This document shows positions 30,814-40,450 of a stretch of DNA of 64,000 bases, piece after piece. The translations under genes and the position numbers were made by a program. The stretch spans positions 744,001 through 808,000 of the forward strand of contig NZ_CZRP01000012.1 of the NCBI RefSeq assembly GCF_001458115.1, given 5' to 3'. The stretch's first letter is position 1, and the number at the start of each line of letters is the position of its first letter. The DNA comes from Gracilibacillus massiliensis. Lineage in GTDB: Bacteria; Bacillota; Bacilli; Bacillales; Amphibacillaceae. Below the pieces are notes generated by a model. That model had not been told where the DNA came from. It searched no databases and was given only the letters and a program-made list of their open reading frames with translations.

Positions 30814-31731
30814 TTATCCTGGAAAATGTCTGATAAAGTTCAAATAACTTACTTTTTGGCATTGTTCCTTAGAGAAACTTTGTTGAATGGCTAATTCCAG
30901 TGAGCGATAATCAGCAATAGAGCTTAAATGCTCGATAAATTGATCTGTTCCATCAAAATCAGAGCCAAAAACGATATGGTTTTCTGCGCCTATATGTAAA
31001 AAGTGCACCATATGATAGAGTAAATCTTTAATAGTAGCCTTTTCTTTGCTTACCACAAAATTTTTCACAAATGTTAAACCTATTAATCCATTCTTGTCAA
31101 TGACTCTCTGTATATGATGATCATTCAAGTTTCTTTCATGATCACAGATGGATCGACTGTTAGCATGTGAGACAATGACATGATCTGCTAACTTAATAGC
31201 GTCTTTGAAGCCCTGTGAGGAAATATGAGCTAAATCAATCCACACTTTTTCTTGATTTGCTAGTTGAATTACTTCTTTGCCAAAATCAGTTAGTCCAGCA
31301 GCTCTTGATTCCCCTAAACCATCTACGGCCAAATTAGCTGTGTTCCAAGACATGCCAATCATCTTCACTCCTAGTCGAATGAGTAACCTTAGTTTAAAAA
31401 GATCATATCCGATACAATCTAGTCCTTCTAAGGTAAGCATTGCGCCTTTTTCATCATCTTTTAATCGTTCTATGTCTTCCTTTTGTTTGATCCATTTTAT
31501 ATCCGGATTAGGTTTAATAATTTTTTCAAAGAATAGATCGATCATTTCAAGAGCGACAATGAATTTTGACTCCGTTGGGATATGTTCAGGTACATAAATA
31601 GCAAAACATTGAACTTTTACTGGACTGTTTAGCCATTTAGGTAGATTCACATCTAATACAAGATCATCTGTAAAATCTACTTTATGCAACCACATTTTTA
31701 ATAATGCATCACAATGGCAATCAATGATCAT
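30814..31731 (-). CDS. Peptidase M19 (membrane/renal dipeptidase family)
   Basis: A 305-residue zinc dipeptidase of the amidohydrolase superfamily. Metal ligands and motifs: MIIDCHCDALLKM at the N-terminus, the bridging Glu in GAMLTLEGLDCIG, WIDLAHIS, VSHANSRSICDHERNLND and VFGSDFDGTD. No signal peptide is present, so it is probably cytoplasmic; likely substrates are dipeptides, including those from wall peptides. The ATG at 31731 has GGGAG upstream; an in-frame extension to 31779 runs into the spoVS terminator region and is rejected. It lies between spoVS and miaB, where B. subtilis has tdh/kbl. Confidence 0.9.
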   Translation of the reverse strand: MIIDCHCDALLKMWLHKVDFTDDLVLDVNLPKWLNSPVKVQCFAIYVPEHIPTESKFIVALEMIDLFFEKIIKPNPDIKWIKQKEDIERLKDDEKGAMLTLEGLDCIGYDLFKLRLLIRLGVKMIGMSWNTANLAVDGLGESRAAGLTDFGKEVIQLANQEKVWIDLAHISSQGFKDAIKLADHVIVSHANSRSICDHERNLNDHHIQRVIDKNGLIGLTFVKNFVVSKEKATIKDLLYHMVHFLHIGAENHIVFGSDFDGTDQFIEHLSSIADYRSLELAIQQSFSKEQCQKVSYLNFIRHFPG

Positions 31732-31780
31732 CCGTTTCACTCCCAAAGCTAGATTGCATTCTATTTTTAATACACACAAA

Positions 31781-31809
31781 AACCTGTTTGTTTATAAAAC
31801 AAACAGGTT
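31781..31809 (-). terminator. Terminator of spoVS
   Basis: A 13-bp perfect stem AACCTGTTTGTTT / AAACAAACAGGTT with a 3-base loop, followed on the minus strand by TTTTTG. Confidence 0.9.
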
Positions 31810-31823
31810 ACATAAAATTCATA

Positions 31824-32084
31824 TTATCTTGGTTCCACAATTAACTTGATTGCAGTACGCTCTTCATTATCAATCATAATATCAGTAAAAGCTGGAATAC
31901 AAATGAGATCCACTCCACTTGGAGCAACAAAACCACGTGCGATCGCAACTGCCTTCACTGATTGATTAAGTGCACCAGCACCTATCGCTTGGATTTCCGC
32001 TGAACCACGTTCTCGTAATACATTTGCAAGTGCGCCTGCTACAGAATTCGGGTTTGATTTTGCTGAAACTTTTAATATGTCCAT
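31824..32084 (-). CDS. spoVS: Stage V sporulation protein S
   Basis: An 86-residue Alba-like nucleic-acid-binding protein required for progression of sporulation; its absence blocks coat and heat-resistance development in B. subtilis. The sequence is nearly that of the family: MDILKVSAKSNPNSVAGALA, AIGAGALNQSVKAVAIARGF and the end KLIVEPR. The ATG at 32084 follows an AAGGAGG site, which fixes the start over a 6-codon extension. It has a SigH-type promoter and its own terminator, so it is monocistronic. Confidence 0.97.
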   Translation of the reverse strand: MDILKVSAKSNPNSVAGALANVLRERGSAEIQAIGAGALNQSVKAVAIARGFVAPSGVDLICIPAFTDIMIDNEERTAIKLIVEPR

Positions 32085-32128
32085 CCCTGGTACCTCCTTC
32101 AAATGCTATTGTTATCCCACTTTAACTA

Positions 32129-32154
32129 TATTCATGATAATGAAAGATATTCCT
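32129..32154 (-). promoter_or_regulatory. SigH-type promoter of spoVS
   Basis: On the minus strand AGGAATA (32148-32154) and GAAT (32130-32133), about 14 bp apart, fit the SigH consensus (AGGAWWT and RGAAT) except at the purine. SigH control of spoVS is known in B. subtilis. Confidence 0.65.
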
Positions 32155-32209
32155 TTTAATTATGAAGGATAAAATCGAAAATTTCAAATAAATCGATAGC
32201 AATATTTGG

Positions 32210-33007
32210 TTATGAGAAAAATGGATGATCATCATTTATTTGGATTCGTTCCATCTTTGTTGCTTTACCAGTAGTTGCATCTACGTCAATAATTACGCCA
32301 CTTAGTTGATTTCGACCTGTTTTTGGAACTTCAAAACGAACGGGTAGTCCGGTCAAAAACTTCTTAATCACTGCATCACGTTCCATACCTAAAATACCGT
32401 CATATGGACCTGTCATGCCGACATCAGATATATAGGCAGTCCCATTAGGTAAGATGCGATTATCTGCTGTTTGAACGTGGGTATGGGTTCCTACAACAAC
32501 ACTTGCTTTCCCATCAGTGTACCAACCAAAAGCTTGTTTCTCACTTGTTGCTTCTGCATGAAAGTCAACAAAGATGATGTTCGTACGCTTCTTGGCTTTT
32601 TCTATTAATTCATCTAGCTTGCGAAAAGGGTCATCAACAGGCTGCATAAAGGTTCTTCCTAATAGATTTATTACAGCGATTTCTTTTCCATTTGATTTAA
32701 TATAAACTATCTCTTTTCCAGGTGTATCCGGTGGTAAATTACCGGGACGCACCATATATGTCGCATCCTCAATAAAGTTGAAGATTTCACGCTTATCCCA
32801 GGTATGGTTTCCCATTGTTATTGCCTGTGCTCCCCATTCTAATAAACTTTTATAAATTTTTTCGGTAATACCTTTTCCTGCTGCTGCATTCTCACCATTT
32901 ATAATGGTTACATGTGGCTGATATTTCGATTTAAGTTTCGGTAAGTACTCTTGTACCATATCTCTGCCAGGTGAACCGACAACATCACCTATAAATAATA
33001 TCTTCAT
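32210..33007 (-). CDS. ymdB: YmdB metallophosphodiesterase
   Basis: A 265-residue calcineurin-like phosphoesterase that hydrolyses 2',3'-cyclic nucleotides; in B. subtilis it steers the choice between motility and biofilm and is encoded next to rny. All metal-binding motifs of the family are seen: FIGDVVGSPGR, NGENAAAGKGI, MGNHTWDKREI, VDFHAEATSEK and GTHTHVQTAD. The ATG at 33007 is preceded by an AAAGGTAG element. It is separated from rny by a terminator-like hairpin. Confidence 0.95.
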   Translation of the reverse strand: MKILFIGDVVGSPGRDMVQEYLPKLKSKYQPHVTIINGENAAAGKGITEKIYKSLLEWGAQAITMGNHTWDKREIFNFIEDATYMVRPGNLPPDTPGKEIVYIKSNGKEIAVINLLGRTFMQPVDDPFRKLDELIEKAKKRTNIIFVDFHAEATSEKQAFGWYTDGKASVVVGTHTHVQTADNRILPNGTAYISDVGMTGPYDGILGMERDAVIKKFLTGLPVRFEVPKTGRNQLSGVIIDVDATTGKATKMERIQINDDHPFFS

Positions 33008-33122
33008 GAACGACTACCTTTCTTTTTTAGTATCCATAGTTTTGCATACTATATTGTAAAAGTCAAAATATCTCAGAGTTAAAGCTGTATGTAAAATAAT
33101 GAGGAAACTCACCTTACGCATA

Positions 33123-33169
33123 AAAATCCAAACGATATCGAAATCTACTCGAAGTATCGTTTGGATTTT
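33123..33169 (-). terminator. Terminator of rny
   Basis: A 15-bp stem AAAATCCAAACGATA / TATCGTTTGGATTTT (33123-33137 and 33155-33169) just after rny. The outer stem AAATCCAAACGA recurs in the terminator after rbfA. Confidence 0.85.
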
Positions 33170-33183
33170 ATTGATTACAGTCT

Positions 33184-34746
33184 CTATTTTGCGTATTCCA
33201 CAGAACGAGTTTCGCGAATTACCGTGACTTTTATGTGTCCTGGATAATCCAACTCATCTTCAATTCGTTTTCGGATATCTCTTGCAATTTTTGTAGATTC
33301 AGCATCATCGATTTCATCTGGTTTGACAATGATTCGAACTTCTCTACCAGCTTGAATAGCAAATGATTTCTCTACTCCTGCATAAGATTCTGAAATTTCT
33401 TCTAACTTTTCTAAACGTTTAATATAATTTTCTAACGTTTCACTACGTGCACCAGGTCGTGCTGCTGATAATGCATCAGCTGCTGCTACGATCACTGCAA
33501 TCACAGAAGTTGCTTCCTCATCACCATGGTGTGAAGCAATTGAATTAATCACAACTTCATTTTCTTTGTACTTCGTTGCTAGTTCCTTACCAATTTCAAC
33601 GTGACTACCTTCTACTTCATGGTCAATAGCTTTACCAATGTCATGTAATAAACCAGCACGTCTAGCAAGTGTTTGATCTTCTCCGAGCTCAGCAGCTAAT
33701 AGACCGGATAAATAAGCTACTTCTGTAGAGTGTTTTAGCACATTTTGTCCATAGCTTGTACGATATTTTAATCGACCTAAAATTTTAACTAAATCAGGAT
33801 GAAGACCATGTACTCCTATTTCAAATGTTGTCTGCTCTCCAAAATCACGAATATATTCATCGACCTCACGTCTTGATTTATCCACCATTTCTTCAATTCT
33901 TGCTGGGTGAATACGACCGTCTTGCACTAGTTTTTCTAATGCAATTCGAGCAATTTCCCGACGAATTGGGTCAAAACCAGATAAGATAACTGCTTCTGGT
34001 GTATCATCAATAATTAGATCAATACCTGTAAGTGTTTCTAAAGTCCGAATATTTCGACCTTCACGACCGATTATTCGACCTTTCATCTCATCATTCGGAA
34101 GATTGACAACGGAAACAGTAGTTTCAGCAACATGATCTGCAGCACATCGTTGAAGAGCGAGAGATAAAATGTTTTTCGCCTTTTTATCTGCTTCTTCTTT
34201 CGCACGATTTTCTGCTTCTTTTATGATCATAGCTGATTCATGCGTAACTTCTTCTTCCACTCGTTGCAAAATAATTTGTTTTGCTTGATCAGTGGTATAT
34301 CCTGAAATCCGTTCTAATTCTGCTTGTTGCTCGCTTAGCATTGCTCCAACTTTGCTTTCCATTTCTTCAATTTGTTGTTGTTTTTCTGTAAGCGAACTTT
34401 CTTTCTTTTCTAGCAGTAGCTCACGCTTATCTAAAGTTTGATCCTTACGATTTAGATTTTCTTCCTTCTGCATGAGACGACTTTCAAGCTTTTGAATTTC
34501 TGCACGACGTTCTCTTAGCTCTTCATCAGCTTGTTGACGAATTTTATGGTTTTCGTCTTTTGCTTCTAACAATGCTTCTTTTTTGGCCACCTCTGCGTTC
34601 TTATGACCTTCTTCCACAATTTGTTTCGCTAACTCTTCAGCACTAGAGATTTTCTTCTCCGCTAATTTCTTTCGAATCAGATAACCAACAACAATACCGA
34701 TAATTGTAAGCAAAATGGAGATGACAATAAATCCTAGATATTCCAC
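33184..34746 (-). CDS. rny: Ribonuclease Y
   Basis: Membrane-anchored endoribonuclease that starts mRNA decay. The 520-residue product matches the B. subtilis length exactly. It has an N-terminal membrane helix (residues 3-23), a long coiled coil to about residue 195 (EEL, KKE and QQQ repeats), a KH RNA-binding domain ([16 protein letters not shown]) and an HD catalytic domain ([17 protein letters not shown]). The start is a GTG at 34746 behind a strong AGGAGGT; the frame extends to 34779 but without a ribosome site. The preceding gene on this strand is recA. Confidence 0.96.
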   Translation of the reverse strand: MEYLGFIVISILLTIIGIVVGYLIRKKLAEKKISSAEELAKQIVEEGHKNAEVAKKEALLEAKDENHKIRQQADEELRERRAEIQKLESRLMQKEENLNRKDQTLDKRELLLEKKESSLTEKQQQIEEMESKVGAMLSEQQAELERISGYTTDQAKQIILQRVEEEVTHESAMIIKEAENRAKEEADKKAKNILSLALQRCAADHVAETTVSVVNLPNDEMKGRIIGREGRNIRTLETLTGIDLIIDDTPEAVILSGFDPIRREIARIALEKLVQDGRIHPARIEEMVDKSRREVDEYIRDFGEQTTFEIGVHGLHPDLVKILGRLKYRTSYGQNVLKHSTEVAYLSGLLAAELGEDQTLARRAGLLHDIGKAIDHEVEGSHVEIGKELATKYKENEVVINSIASHHGDEEATSVIAVIVAAADALSAARPGARSETLENYIKRLEKLEEISESYAGVEKSFAIQAGREVRIIVKPDEIDDAESTKIARDIRKRIEDELDYPGHIKVTVIRETRSVEYAK

Positions 34747-34914
34747 ACCTTCACCTCCTCTTGCTATAAACTTGTACAACTTTTTTAAGTCGGCATGTAC
34801 AATGAATACTCTTTAATAAATTTTAATGTATAATATTTTTAAATTATACATGTTAATTTTAATCTTCTATCACTAGGATGTCAAGGAATGTAAAGGATAT
34901 CTCTATATAATATT

Positions 34915-34945
34915 AAAGCTCCGCAACCATTGGCTACGGAGCTTT
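34915..34945 (-). terminator. Terminator of recA
   Basis: Stem AAAGCTCCG / CGGAGCTTT (34915-34923 and 34937-34945) with a 13-base loop, immediately after recA. Confidence 0.88.
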
Positions 34946-34949
34946 ATTC

Positions 34950-35990
34950 TTATTCATCAAGTAAAGTTTGAGGTGTTTCTTCATTTCCTTCTTTTTCTTC
35001 TACTTCATCCAATTCATAATGAGCTCGTATTGCACGGTGAATCTCTTCTTGGATTTCAGGATTTTCTTTCAGGAATTGTTTTGCATTTTCCCTACCTTGT
35101 CCAAGTCTCTCATCATTGTAGGAGTACCATGCACCACTTTTGAGAACTATATCTAAGTCAGAACCAATATCTAGAAGTTCTCCCTGTCTTGAGATACCTT
35201 CTCCATACATGATATCTACTTCAGCTTGTTTAAACGGCGGTGCTACTTTGTTTTTTACAACTTTAATACGGGTTTTGTTACCGACCATATCATTACCAAT
35301 TTTTAAGGTTTCAGCACGTCTAACCTCTAAACGGACAGAAGAATAGAATTTAAGTGCTCTACCACCTGGAGTTGTTTCAGGGTTTCCGAACATGACACCG
35401 ACTTTTTCTCTAATCTGGTTAATAAATATCGCGGTAGTTTTAGATTTATTAATAGCACCTGATAGTTTACGCAATGCTTGTGACATTAGTCGTGCTTGAA
35501 GACCGACATGGGCATCACCCATTTCACCTTCAATTTCGGCTTTCGGTACTAACGCTGCAACAGAGTCAATAACAACTATGTCAACCGCACCACTACGAAC
35601 TAATGCTTCAGCAATCTCTAATGCTTGTTCCCCTGTATCGGGTTGAGATAATAATAATTCATCTACATCAACACCTAATTTTCTCGCATATATCGGATCT
35701 AGTGCATGTTCTGCATCAATAAAGGCTGCTTGTCCACCTGCTCGTTGCGCTTCTGCAATAGCATGAAGCGATACCGTTGTTTTACCTGAAGATTCCGGAC
35801 CATATATTTCAACAACTCTTCCTCGTGGATATCCACCAACACCTAACGCCACATCAACTGCGATTGATCCACTGGAAACAGTAGCAATTTTCTGTTCTGC
35901 TTGTTCCCCCATTTTCATAATGGAACCTTTACCGAACTGCTTTTCAATTTGTTTTAATGCCATATCTAAGGCCTGTTTTCTATCACTCAC
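34950..35990 (-). CDS. recA: Recombinase RecA
   Basis: A 346-residue strand-exchange ATPase and co-protease for LexA cleavage. Walker A GPESSGKT is at residues 64-71 and Walker B at [15 protein letters not shown]; loop L2 carries [18 protein letters not shown]. The C-terminal tail is acidic ([13 protein letters not shown]). The start is a GTG at 35990 with GAAGGAGG 7 bases before it. It has its own promoter with a near-consensus LexA box and its own terminator. Confidence 0.98.
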   Translation of the reverse strand: MSDRKQALDMALKQIEKQFGKGSIMKMGEQAEQKIATVSSGSIAVDVALGVGGYPRGRVVEIYGPESSGKTTVSLHAIAEAQRAGGQAAFIDAEHALDPIYARKLGVDVDELLLSQPDTGEQALEIAEALVRSGAVDIVVIDSVAALVPKAEIEGEMGDAHVGLQARLMSQALRKLSGAINKSKTTAIFINQIREKVGVMFGNPETTPGGRALKFYSSVRLEVRRAETLKIGNDMVGNKTRIKVVKNKVAPPFKQAEVDIMYGEGISRQGELLDIGSDLDIVLKSGAWYSYNDERLGQGRENAKQFLKENPEIQEEIHRAIRAHYELDEVEEKEGNEETPQTLLDE

Positions 35991-36019
35991 ATATATTCCT
36001 CCTTCATATTCCTATTACT

Positions 36020-36070
36020 ATCTTACAACCTTTTTACGTGTTTCACAAGTAAAAAATCGAATAAATGTTC
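36020..36070 (-). promoter_or_regulatory. recA promoter and LexA box
   Basis: On the minus strand -35 TTGTGA (36043-36048) and -10 TAAGAT (36020-36025) have a 17-bp spacer. GAAT-AAAT-GTTC at 36059-36070, one base from the LexA consensus, lies about 10 bp upstream of the -35. Confidence 0.6.
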
Positions 36071-36117
36071 CCTTTTTTTCATGAGAATTCCTTATAAAAG
36101 ATGAAATCCTAATAAGG

Positions 36118-36158
36118 AAAGCACTTTTTCATATGATTCTCTCATGAAAAAATGCTTT
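36118..36158 (-). terminator. Terminator of cinA
   Basis: Stem AAAGCACTTTTTCAT / ATGAAAAAATGCTTT with one G-T pair (36118-36132 and 36144-36158), separating cinA from recA. Confidence 0.75.
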
Positions 36159-36183
36159 TTTACCGAGCTTTAAATATTTTCTT

Positions 36184-37431
36184 TCATACTTTCAAATGAT
36201 AATAAAACATTTCATATGCTTTTTTGACAGCTCTATTTCGAACCGCTTTACGATCACCATTAAACTGAAATTTCTCCGTGTAAAACGTATTATCTTTATC
36301 ACAAATTGATATATATACTGTACCTACTGCTTGATTTTCGATTTTATCTGGACCTGCGACTCCTGTAAAGCTAATACCAATATCAGATTGATAGATTTTC
36401 TTTACTTGAGAAGACATTGCTTCTGCACATTCTTTACTTACGGTACCATGTTTGGATAGCAATTTGGAATCGATTTCTAGTGCAGTTTCTTTTGCATAAG
36501 GATGATAGACAACCGCAGCACCCTTAAAAAGTACAGACGAACCCTGATGGTCTACAATACTTGAAGCAAAGGCACCACCTGTCAGACTTTCAGCACTAGC
36601 AATCGTAAGTTTATTTTGTTTTAAAAGATCCAATACTTTTTGTTCAATATTTACTTCGTCGTAACCATAAAGATATTGACCAACTATTTTTGTAATTTTA
36701 TGTTCTACAGTATCGATTAATTGTTCCGCTTCCGAAGTGTTTTTTGCTTTTGCTGTTAACCGTAAAGCAACTTCCCCTTCTGAAGCTAATGGAGCAATTG
36801 TTGGGTTTGTTTGATTCGAGATCAATTCTTTCAACTCATGTTCAAGCTGTGATTCACCAATTCCGATAAAACGCAACATCCGAGAACGAATTACCGTATC
36901 CAATTTAAATTTTTCCGAAAGAAATGGCATGACTTCTTCGGTCATAATCGCCTTCATCTCTCGTGGAACACCTGGCATAAAAACCCAAACCTTTTTATCA
37001 TTCTCCACGATAATACCCGGAGCAATACCAACAGAATTTTTTAAAACGGTCGAACCTTCAAACACATGTGCTTGCCTGCGATTATTGGGTGTCATTTTAC
37101 GATTATTTTTAGCGAAGAATTGTTCCATTTTTGTTAAGGTCGCTTGATCATAAATAATTGGTAAATCAGAAATATTTTGAAATGCTTCACGTGTTAAATC
37201 ATCTTCTGTTGGACCAAGACCACCAGTAATAAAAATGACATCAGAGCGTTTTTCAGCTTCACTAAAAACTGATGTTAATCGGTGTTCGTTATCTCCCACT
37301 ACCGTATGATAATAAACGGAAAGACCCTTATCTGCTAAACGCTGCGATATCCAAGCAGCATTTGTATTTACAATTTGACCTAGTAAAAGTTCTGTACCAA
37401 CAGATATGATCTCTGTTTTTATATCTGACAT
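36184..37431 (-). CDS. cinA: Competence/damage-inducible protein CinA
   Basis: A 415-residue two-domain protein. Residues 1-170 are a molybdopterin-binding-like (MoCF) domain with pyrophosphatase-type motifs (ITGGLGPTEDDLTREA and FMPGVPREMKAIM). The C-terminal CinA domain (about 250-410) is the nicotinamide-nucleotide deamidase fold (TIASAESLTGGAFASSIVDHQGSS and VSKECAEAMS, GISFTGVAGPD). In relatives this domain recycles NMN; competence-related roles were described in Bacillus and Streptococcus. The start overlaps the pgsA stop by one base, so they are coupled. Confidence 0.94.
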   Translation of the reverse strand: MSDIKTEIISVGTELLLGQIVNTNAAWISQRLADKGLSVYYHTVVGDNEHRLTSVFSEAEKRSDVIFITGGLGPTEDDLTREAFQNISDLPIIYDQATLTKMEQFFAKNNRKMTPNNRRQAHVFEGSTVLKNSVGIAPGIIVENDKKVWVFMPGVPREMKAIMTEEVMPFLSEKFKLDTVIRSRMLRFIGIGESQLEHELKELISNQTNPTIAPLASEGEVALRLTAKAKNTSEAEQLIDTVEHKITKIVGQYLYGYDEVNIEQKVLDLLKQNKLTIASAESLTGGAFASSIVDHQGSSVLFKGAAVVYHPYAKETALEIDSKLLSKHGTVSKECAEAMSSQVKKIYQSDIGISFTGVAGPDKIENQAVGTVYISICDKDNTFYTEKFQFNGDRKAVRNRAVKKAYEMFYYHLKV

Positions 37432-38009
37432 TATTTAGAATCCCCCATCACATGCCAATTTTTTATAAAATATTCTATTCCTGACCATATGGTAATGATC
37501 AATGCCGCATATAATAAAATGACGTCGATAGGTAAACCCATTGCGGAAAAAGGGATATTATGTAATAACATCACAATAATTGCTAAAATTTGCAGTACTG
37601 TTTTTAATTTCCCCATTTGACCAGCCGCTAGCACAATACCTTCACCTGCTGCCACTAGTCGTAAGCCTGTCACAGCAAATTCGCGACTTATAATTAAAAT
37701 AACAACCCAAGCTGGTGCCATTTCTAAAGCTACTAATAAAATAAAAGCTGCTGAAACTAATAACTTATCTGCCATTGGATCTAGAAATTTCCCAAGATTG
37801 GTTACTAATTTATATTTTCTTGCATAATAACCATCCAACCAATCCGTAGCAGAGGCAATAGCAAATATAATTACTGCTATTAGGTGTGAGATAGGAAGCG
37901 ATTGATCTGCAATTGACAGTTGCCCCCAATCAAATGGATACGAAAGTAATAAAATAAAAATTGGGATTAACATGATACGTGAAATGGTTATTCTATTTGG
38001 AATATTCAC
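37431..38009 (-). CDS. pgsA: CDP-diacylglycerol-glycerol-3-phosphate 3-phosphatidyltransferase
   Basis: Integral membrane enzyme making phosphatidylglycerol phosphate. The 192-residue product has the CDP-alcohol phosphotransferase signature in DWLDGYYARKYKLVTNLGKFLDPMADK, with its aspartates spaced as in the family, and four or five hydrophobic segments. A GTG at 38009 with AAGGAG 8 bases upstream gives the family start VNIPNRITISR. The frame is open to 38069 but that extension is not conserved in type. Order rodZ-pgsA-cinA-recA as in B. subtilis. Confidence 0.96.
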   Translation of the reverse strand: MNIPNRITISRIMLIPIFILLLSYPFDWGQLSIADQSLPISHLIAVIIFAIASATDWLDGYYARKYKLVTNLGKFLDPMADKLLVSAAFILLVALEMAPAWVVILIISREFAVTGLRLVAAGEGIVLAAGQMGKLKTVLQILAIIVMLLHNIPFSAMGLPIDVILLYAALIITIWSGIEYFIKNWHVMGDSK

Positions 38010-38167
38010 TCCATACACTCCTTCTTTATCTAAATCATTTTTCTTTGATACGTGCTTATTCCCTATCACATGACTTGCAAACTTTTATTAGAAAATATGA
38101 TCTCTCTTTAGCTATTTTGTGAATTCTATTTGTTTAACTTTTTTTGTTGAATATAGAAGCTAAAAAC

Positions 38168-38197
38168 AAACCCTCTTTCTTTTAACAAAGAGGGTTT
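38168..38197 (-). terminator. Terminator of rodZ-like gene
   Basis: Stem AAACCCTCTTT / AAAGAGGGTTT (38168-38178 and 38187-38197) followed on the minus strand by GTTTTTAG. Confidence 0.88.
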
Positions 38198-38205
38198 TTT
38201 TAGTT

Positions 38206-39099
38206 CTATTGTCTTTGAATGGTGATCCATGCGTCTTGAACCTGACTAGCTCCAATTTCATCGGAAAGTGTAAGTTCTTCATCATTTATAGATATACTAA
38301 TACTTTCCGGAGCACCGAATCGTATATAAAGTTCGTCTACTTCTGAAATATCTATCTCTTCTGGACTTTTCTCTGTAGTCAGTGTTTCATAATATAATCG
38401 TTCTCCATTTTGATCTTCCATTGCTATCCAGTTTTGAGCTTCTGTACTTAAAGCAATAGACAATTCGTCTTCTGATGTAGTCACTGTATAATTAGATTCA
38501 TTATTTTCGTAATTGTCTAGCGTTATTTCTGTTTTTGGTTCTTCTAATTCTTTCTCTTCCACTTCTTCCTCATCTGAATCCTCTTCTTCATCTTCCTCTT
38601 CTTCTGCTGGATTTTCCTGTTGAGATGGTGGTCGTTGTTGGACAGACTCACCAGCTGTAGTATCATTATCGTCCACAGGTGTTGGATCACCGTCGTTGTC
38701 ATTTCCGAAATAACCTTGTCTAAATAACCAAACAAGTACTACAATACCAATGATTAACAATACTACAATAACACTAGGTAAAAATGAAAAAATAACCGGT
38801 GTATTTACTGTAGGTTTATTTTTCTTACTACTTTTCACACGGGATAAAGCAATATTTTCTTCCTTCTCAAAAGGTAAATCGTCTTTATATTCTTCCATTA
38901 ATTCTTCAGCATTTAAACCTAAAACATTAGCATATTCTTTAATAAAAGCTCGAACATAAAAAGAACCCGGCATCACATTAAACCGTTCTTGTTCAATAGC
39001 ATCCAAATACCTAGCTTGAATTTTAGTCATTTTTTGAACTTCTTCTAAAGACATATTTTTAAGTTCACGCTCTTGCTTTAATCGTTCTCCAATTCCCAT
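38206..39099 (-). CDS. ymfM: RodZ-like helix-turn-helix membrane protein (YmfM family)
   Basis: A 297-residue bitopic protein. The N-terminal HTH_25 domain (IGERLKQERELKNMSLEEVQKMTKIQARYLDAIEQ) resembles the MreB-binding end of RodZ. One membrane segment lies at about residues 105-128. A long, highly acidic Glu/Asp-rich linker follows (around residues 155-195). The end is a DUF4115-type extracytoplasmic beta domain (QNWIAMEDQNGERLYYETL). It probably links MreB cytoskeleton and wall synthesis; this is inferred from RodZ. The ATG at 39099 is chosen because GGATGG precedes it and homology starts there. Confidence 0.88.
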   Translation of the reverse strand: MGIGERLKQERELKNMSLEEVQKMTKIQARYLDAIEQERFNVMPGSFYVRAFIKEYANVLGLNAEELMEEYKDDLPFEKEENIALSRVKSSKKNKPTVNTPVIFSFLPSVIVVLLIIGIVVLVWLFRQGYFGNDNDGDPTPVDDNDTTAGESVQQRPPSQQENPAEEEEDEEEDSDEEEVEEKELEEPKTEITLDNYENNESNYTVTTSEDELSIALSTEAQNWIAMEDQNGERLYYETLTTEKSPEEIDISEVDELYIRFGAPESISISINDEELTLSDEIGASQVQDAWITIQRQ

Positions 39100-39341
39100 A
39101 GTAACACCATCCATCAATCATTAATCTATAGTTTTAATCAAATGTTCATATTAATGCAATTTTGTTTCTATATTATATGACGTTTCATCATTGCTTTTTG
39201 TTTCATAAAAATAGCATATCTTCATCATATCTTAAAACAATACGAATGAAAAGTGATATTTTAATGGATAACATGAAAATTATGATAAATTTTTCTTTTA
39301 AAGATACATAATAACAATTTTAGCAAAATAAAAAAAAGAAA

Positions 39342-39370
39342 TACCCTATAAAACGTAAAGTTCTATAGGG
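39342..39370 (-). terminator. Possible terminator after ymfJ
   Basis: Short stem CCCTATA / TATAGGG at about 39344-39370 downstream of the ymfJ stop; moderate strength. The 260-bp interval to rodZ otherwise shows no gene. Confidence 0.5.
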
Positions 39371-39378
39371 CATGAATA

Positions 39379-39636
39379 CTATTTTGTACCTTCATTTTGG
39401 ACCAGCTTAACCATTATATTAGCAATGGCATGCTGTTCTTTTTGATCTGCTGCATTCCATAAGTCTCGTAAGATCTGTTCTTGATCATTTTTCGCTTCCA
39501 CTTCTGTTGATAAATAACCACCAATGTCATAGGCAAGTTCAGAAATTGCTTGGTTACTTATTCCGTTATTCTCTGCCTCATGTAATCGATCACCTAAAAA
39601 GTCTTTCCATGATTCAAAATTGTCAATAACAGACAT
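39379..39636 (-). CDS. ymfJ: DUF3243 protein YmfJ
   Basis: An 85-residue small acidic protein of the DUF3243 family, of unknown function (start MSVIDNFESWKDFLGDRLHEA; GYLSTEVEAKNDQEQILRDLW). The length equals that of B. subtilis YmfJ. The ATG at 39636 has AAAGGAGG 7 bases upstream; the longer frame to 39738 overlaps ymfI and has no site. Lies between ymfI and the rodZ-like gene, as in B. subtilis. Confidence 0.9.
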   Translation of the reverse strand: MSVIDNFESWKDFLGDRLHEAENNGISNQAISELAYDIGGYLSTEVEAKNDQEQILRDLWNAADQKEQHAIANIMVKLVQNEGTK

Positions 39637-39721
39637 GTTCATTCCTCCTTTATCAGCATACATTACTATCTTTCGATAAATCCTGAAAAATATGCATACT
39701 AACAAACAGAGAATTTCTCCA

Positions 39722-40441
39722 TTACAACCAGGCACCATTCACTCGAATCACTTCTCCTTGTATATAAGCTGCACGGTCACTACACAGAAATTGGACAGCT
39801 CCCGCTACATCCATCGGAGTTCCAGCTCGTTGTAACGGTATGTCTTCAATAAGTTCAGCTTTTTCTTCTAGTGTTAATGCAGCGTTCATTTTAGTATCAA
39901 TAAAGCCTGGACTTACTCCATTGACATATATATGACTTGGGCCAAGTTCTTTTGCTAATGACTTAATGTAAGCCTGTTGACCACCTTTTACAGAGGCATA
40001 TGCCGCCTCACAACTTGCTCCAACTTCGCCCCAAATAGACGTTATAAATATCATTCGGCCGAAGTGCTGTTGAATCATATTTGGAATTAATTGCTGTGAT
40101 ATTTTCCACGGTGCTTTTAAATGAAGATGCAGCATCTCATCCATTGTTTGATCGTCCATATCTTGTAACAATCCATAATAGGTCATACCACTAGTATAAA
40201 TAAAATGATTCAATTGAGATGGCAGCAGTTCAAGAAAATGATCCAGTCCAACCGGTGTTGCTAGGTTGGACTGGATAATATCAATAACTTGTTCTGAAGG
40301 GATTTTTTCAAGAATTTCATTGATAGCATGCTTATTTTGATGATAATGCAATACCAAAGAGTGCCCTTCATTAGCTAATTGTATTGCGATTGCTTTACCT
40401 ATTTCTCCACTAGCCCCTGTAATTAATGTTCTTTTTTTCAT
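39722..40441 (-). CDS. ymfI: SDR-family oxidoreductase YmfI (FabG-like)
   Basis: A 239-residue short-chain dehydrogenase: nucleotide motif LITGASGEIGKAIA, the NAG-equivalent region FIYTSGMTYYG, catalytic Ser and Tyr in IFITSIWGEVGASCEAAYASVKGG and C-terminal QGEVIRVNGAWL. It resembles 3-oxoacyl-ACP reductases, but the genome's FabG is normally in the fab cluster, and no substrate is known for YmfI. An AGAGG site precedes the ATG at 40441. It starts about 10 bp after ymfH in the ymfF-ymfH-ymfI chain. Confidence 0.9.
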   Translation of the reverse strand: MKKRTLITGASGEIGKAIAIQLANEGHSLVLHYHQNKHAINEILEKIPSEQVIDIIQSNLATPVGLDHFLELLPSQLNHFIYTSGMTYYGLLQDMDDQTMDEMLHLHLKAPWKISQQLIPNMIQQHFGRMIFITSIWGEVGASCEAAYASVKGGQQAYIKSLAKELGPSHIYVNGVSPGFIDTKMNAALTLEEKAELIEDIPLQRAGTPMDVAGAVQFLCSDRAAYIQGEVIRVNGAWL

Positions 40442-40450
40442 GATCAACCT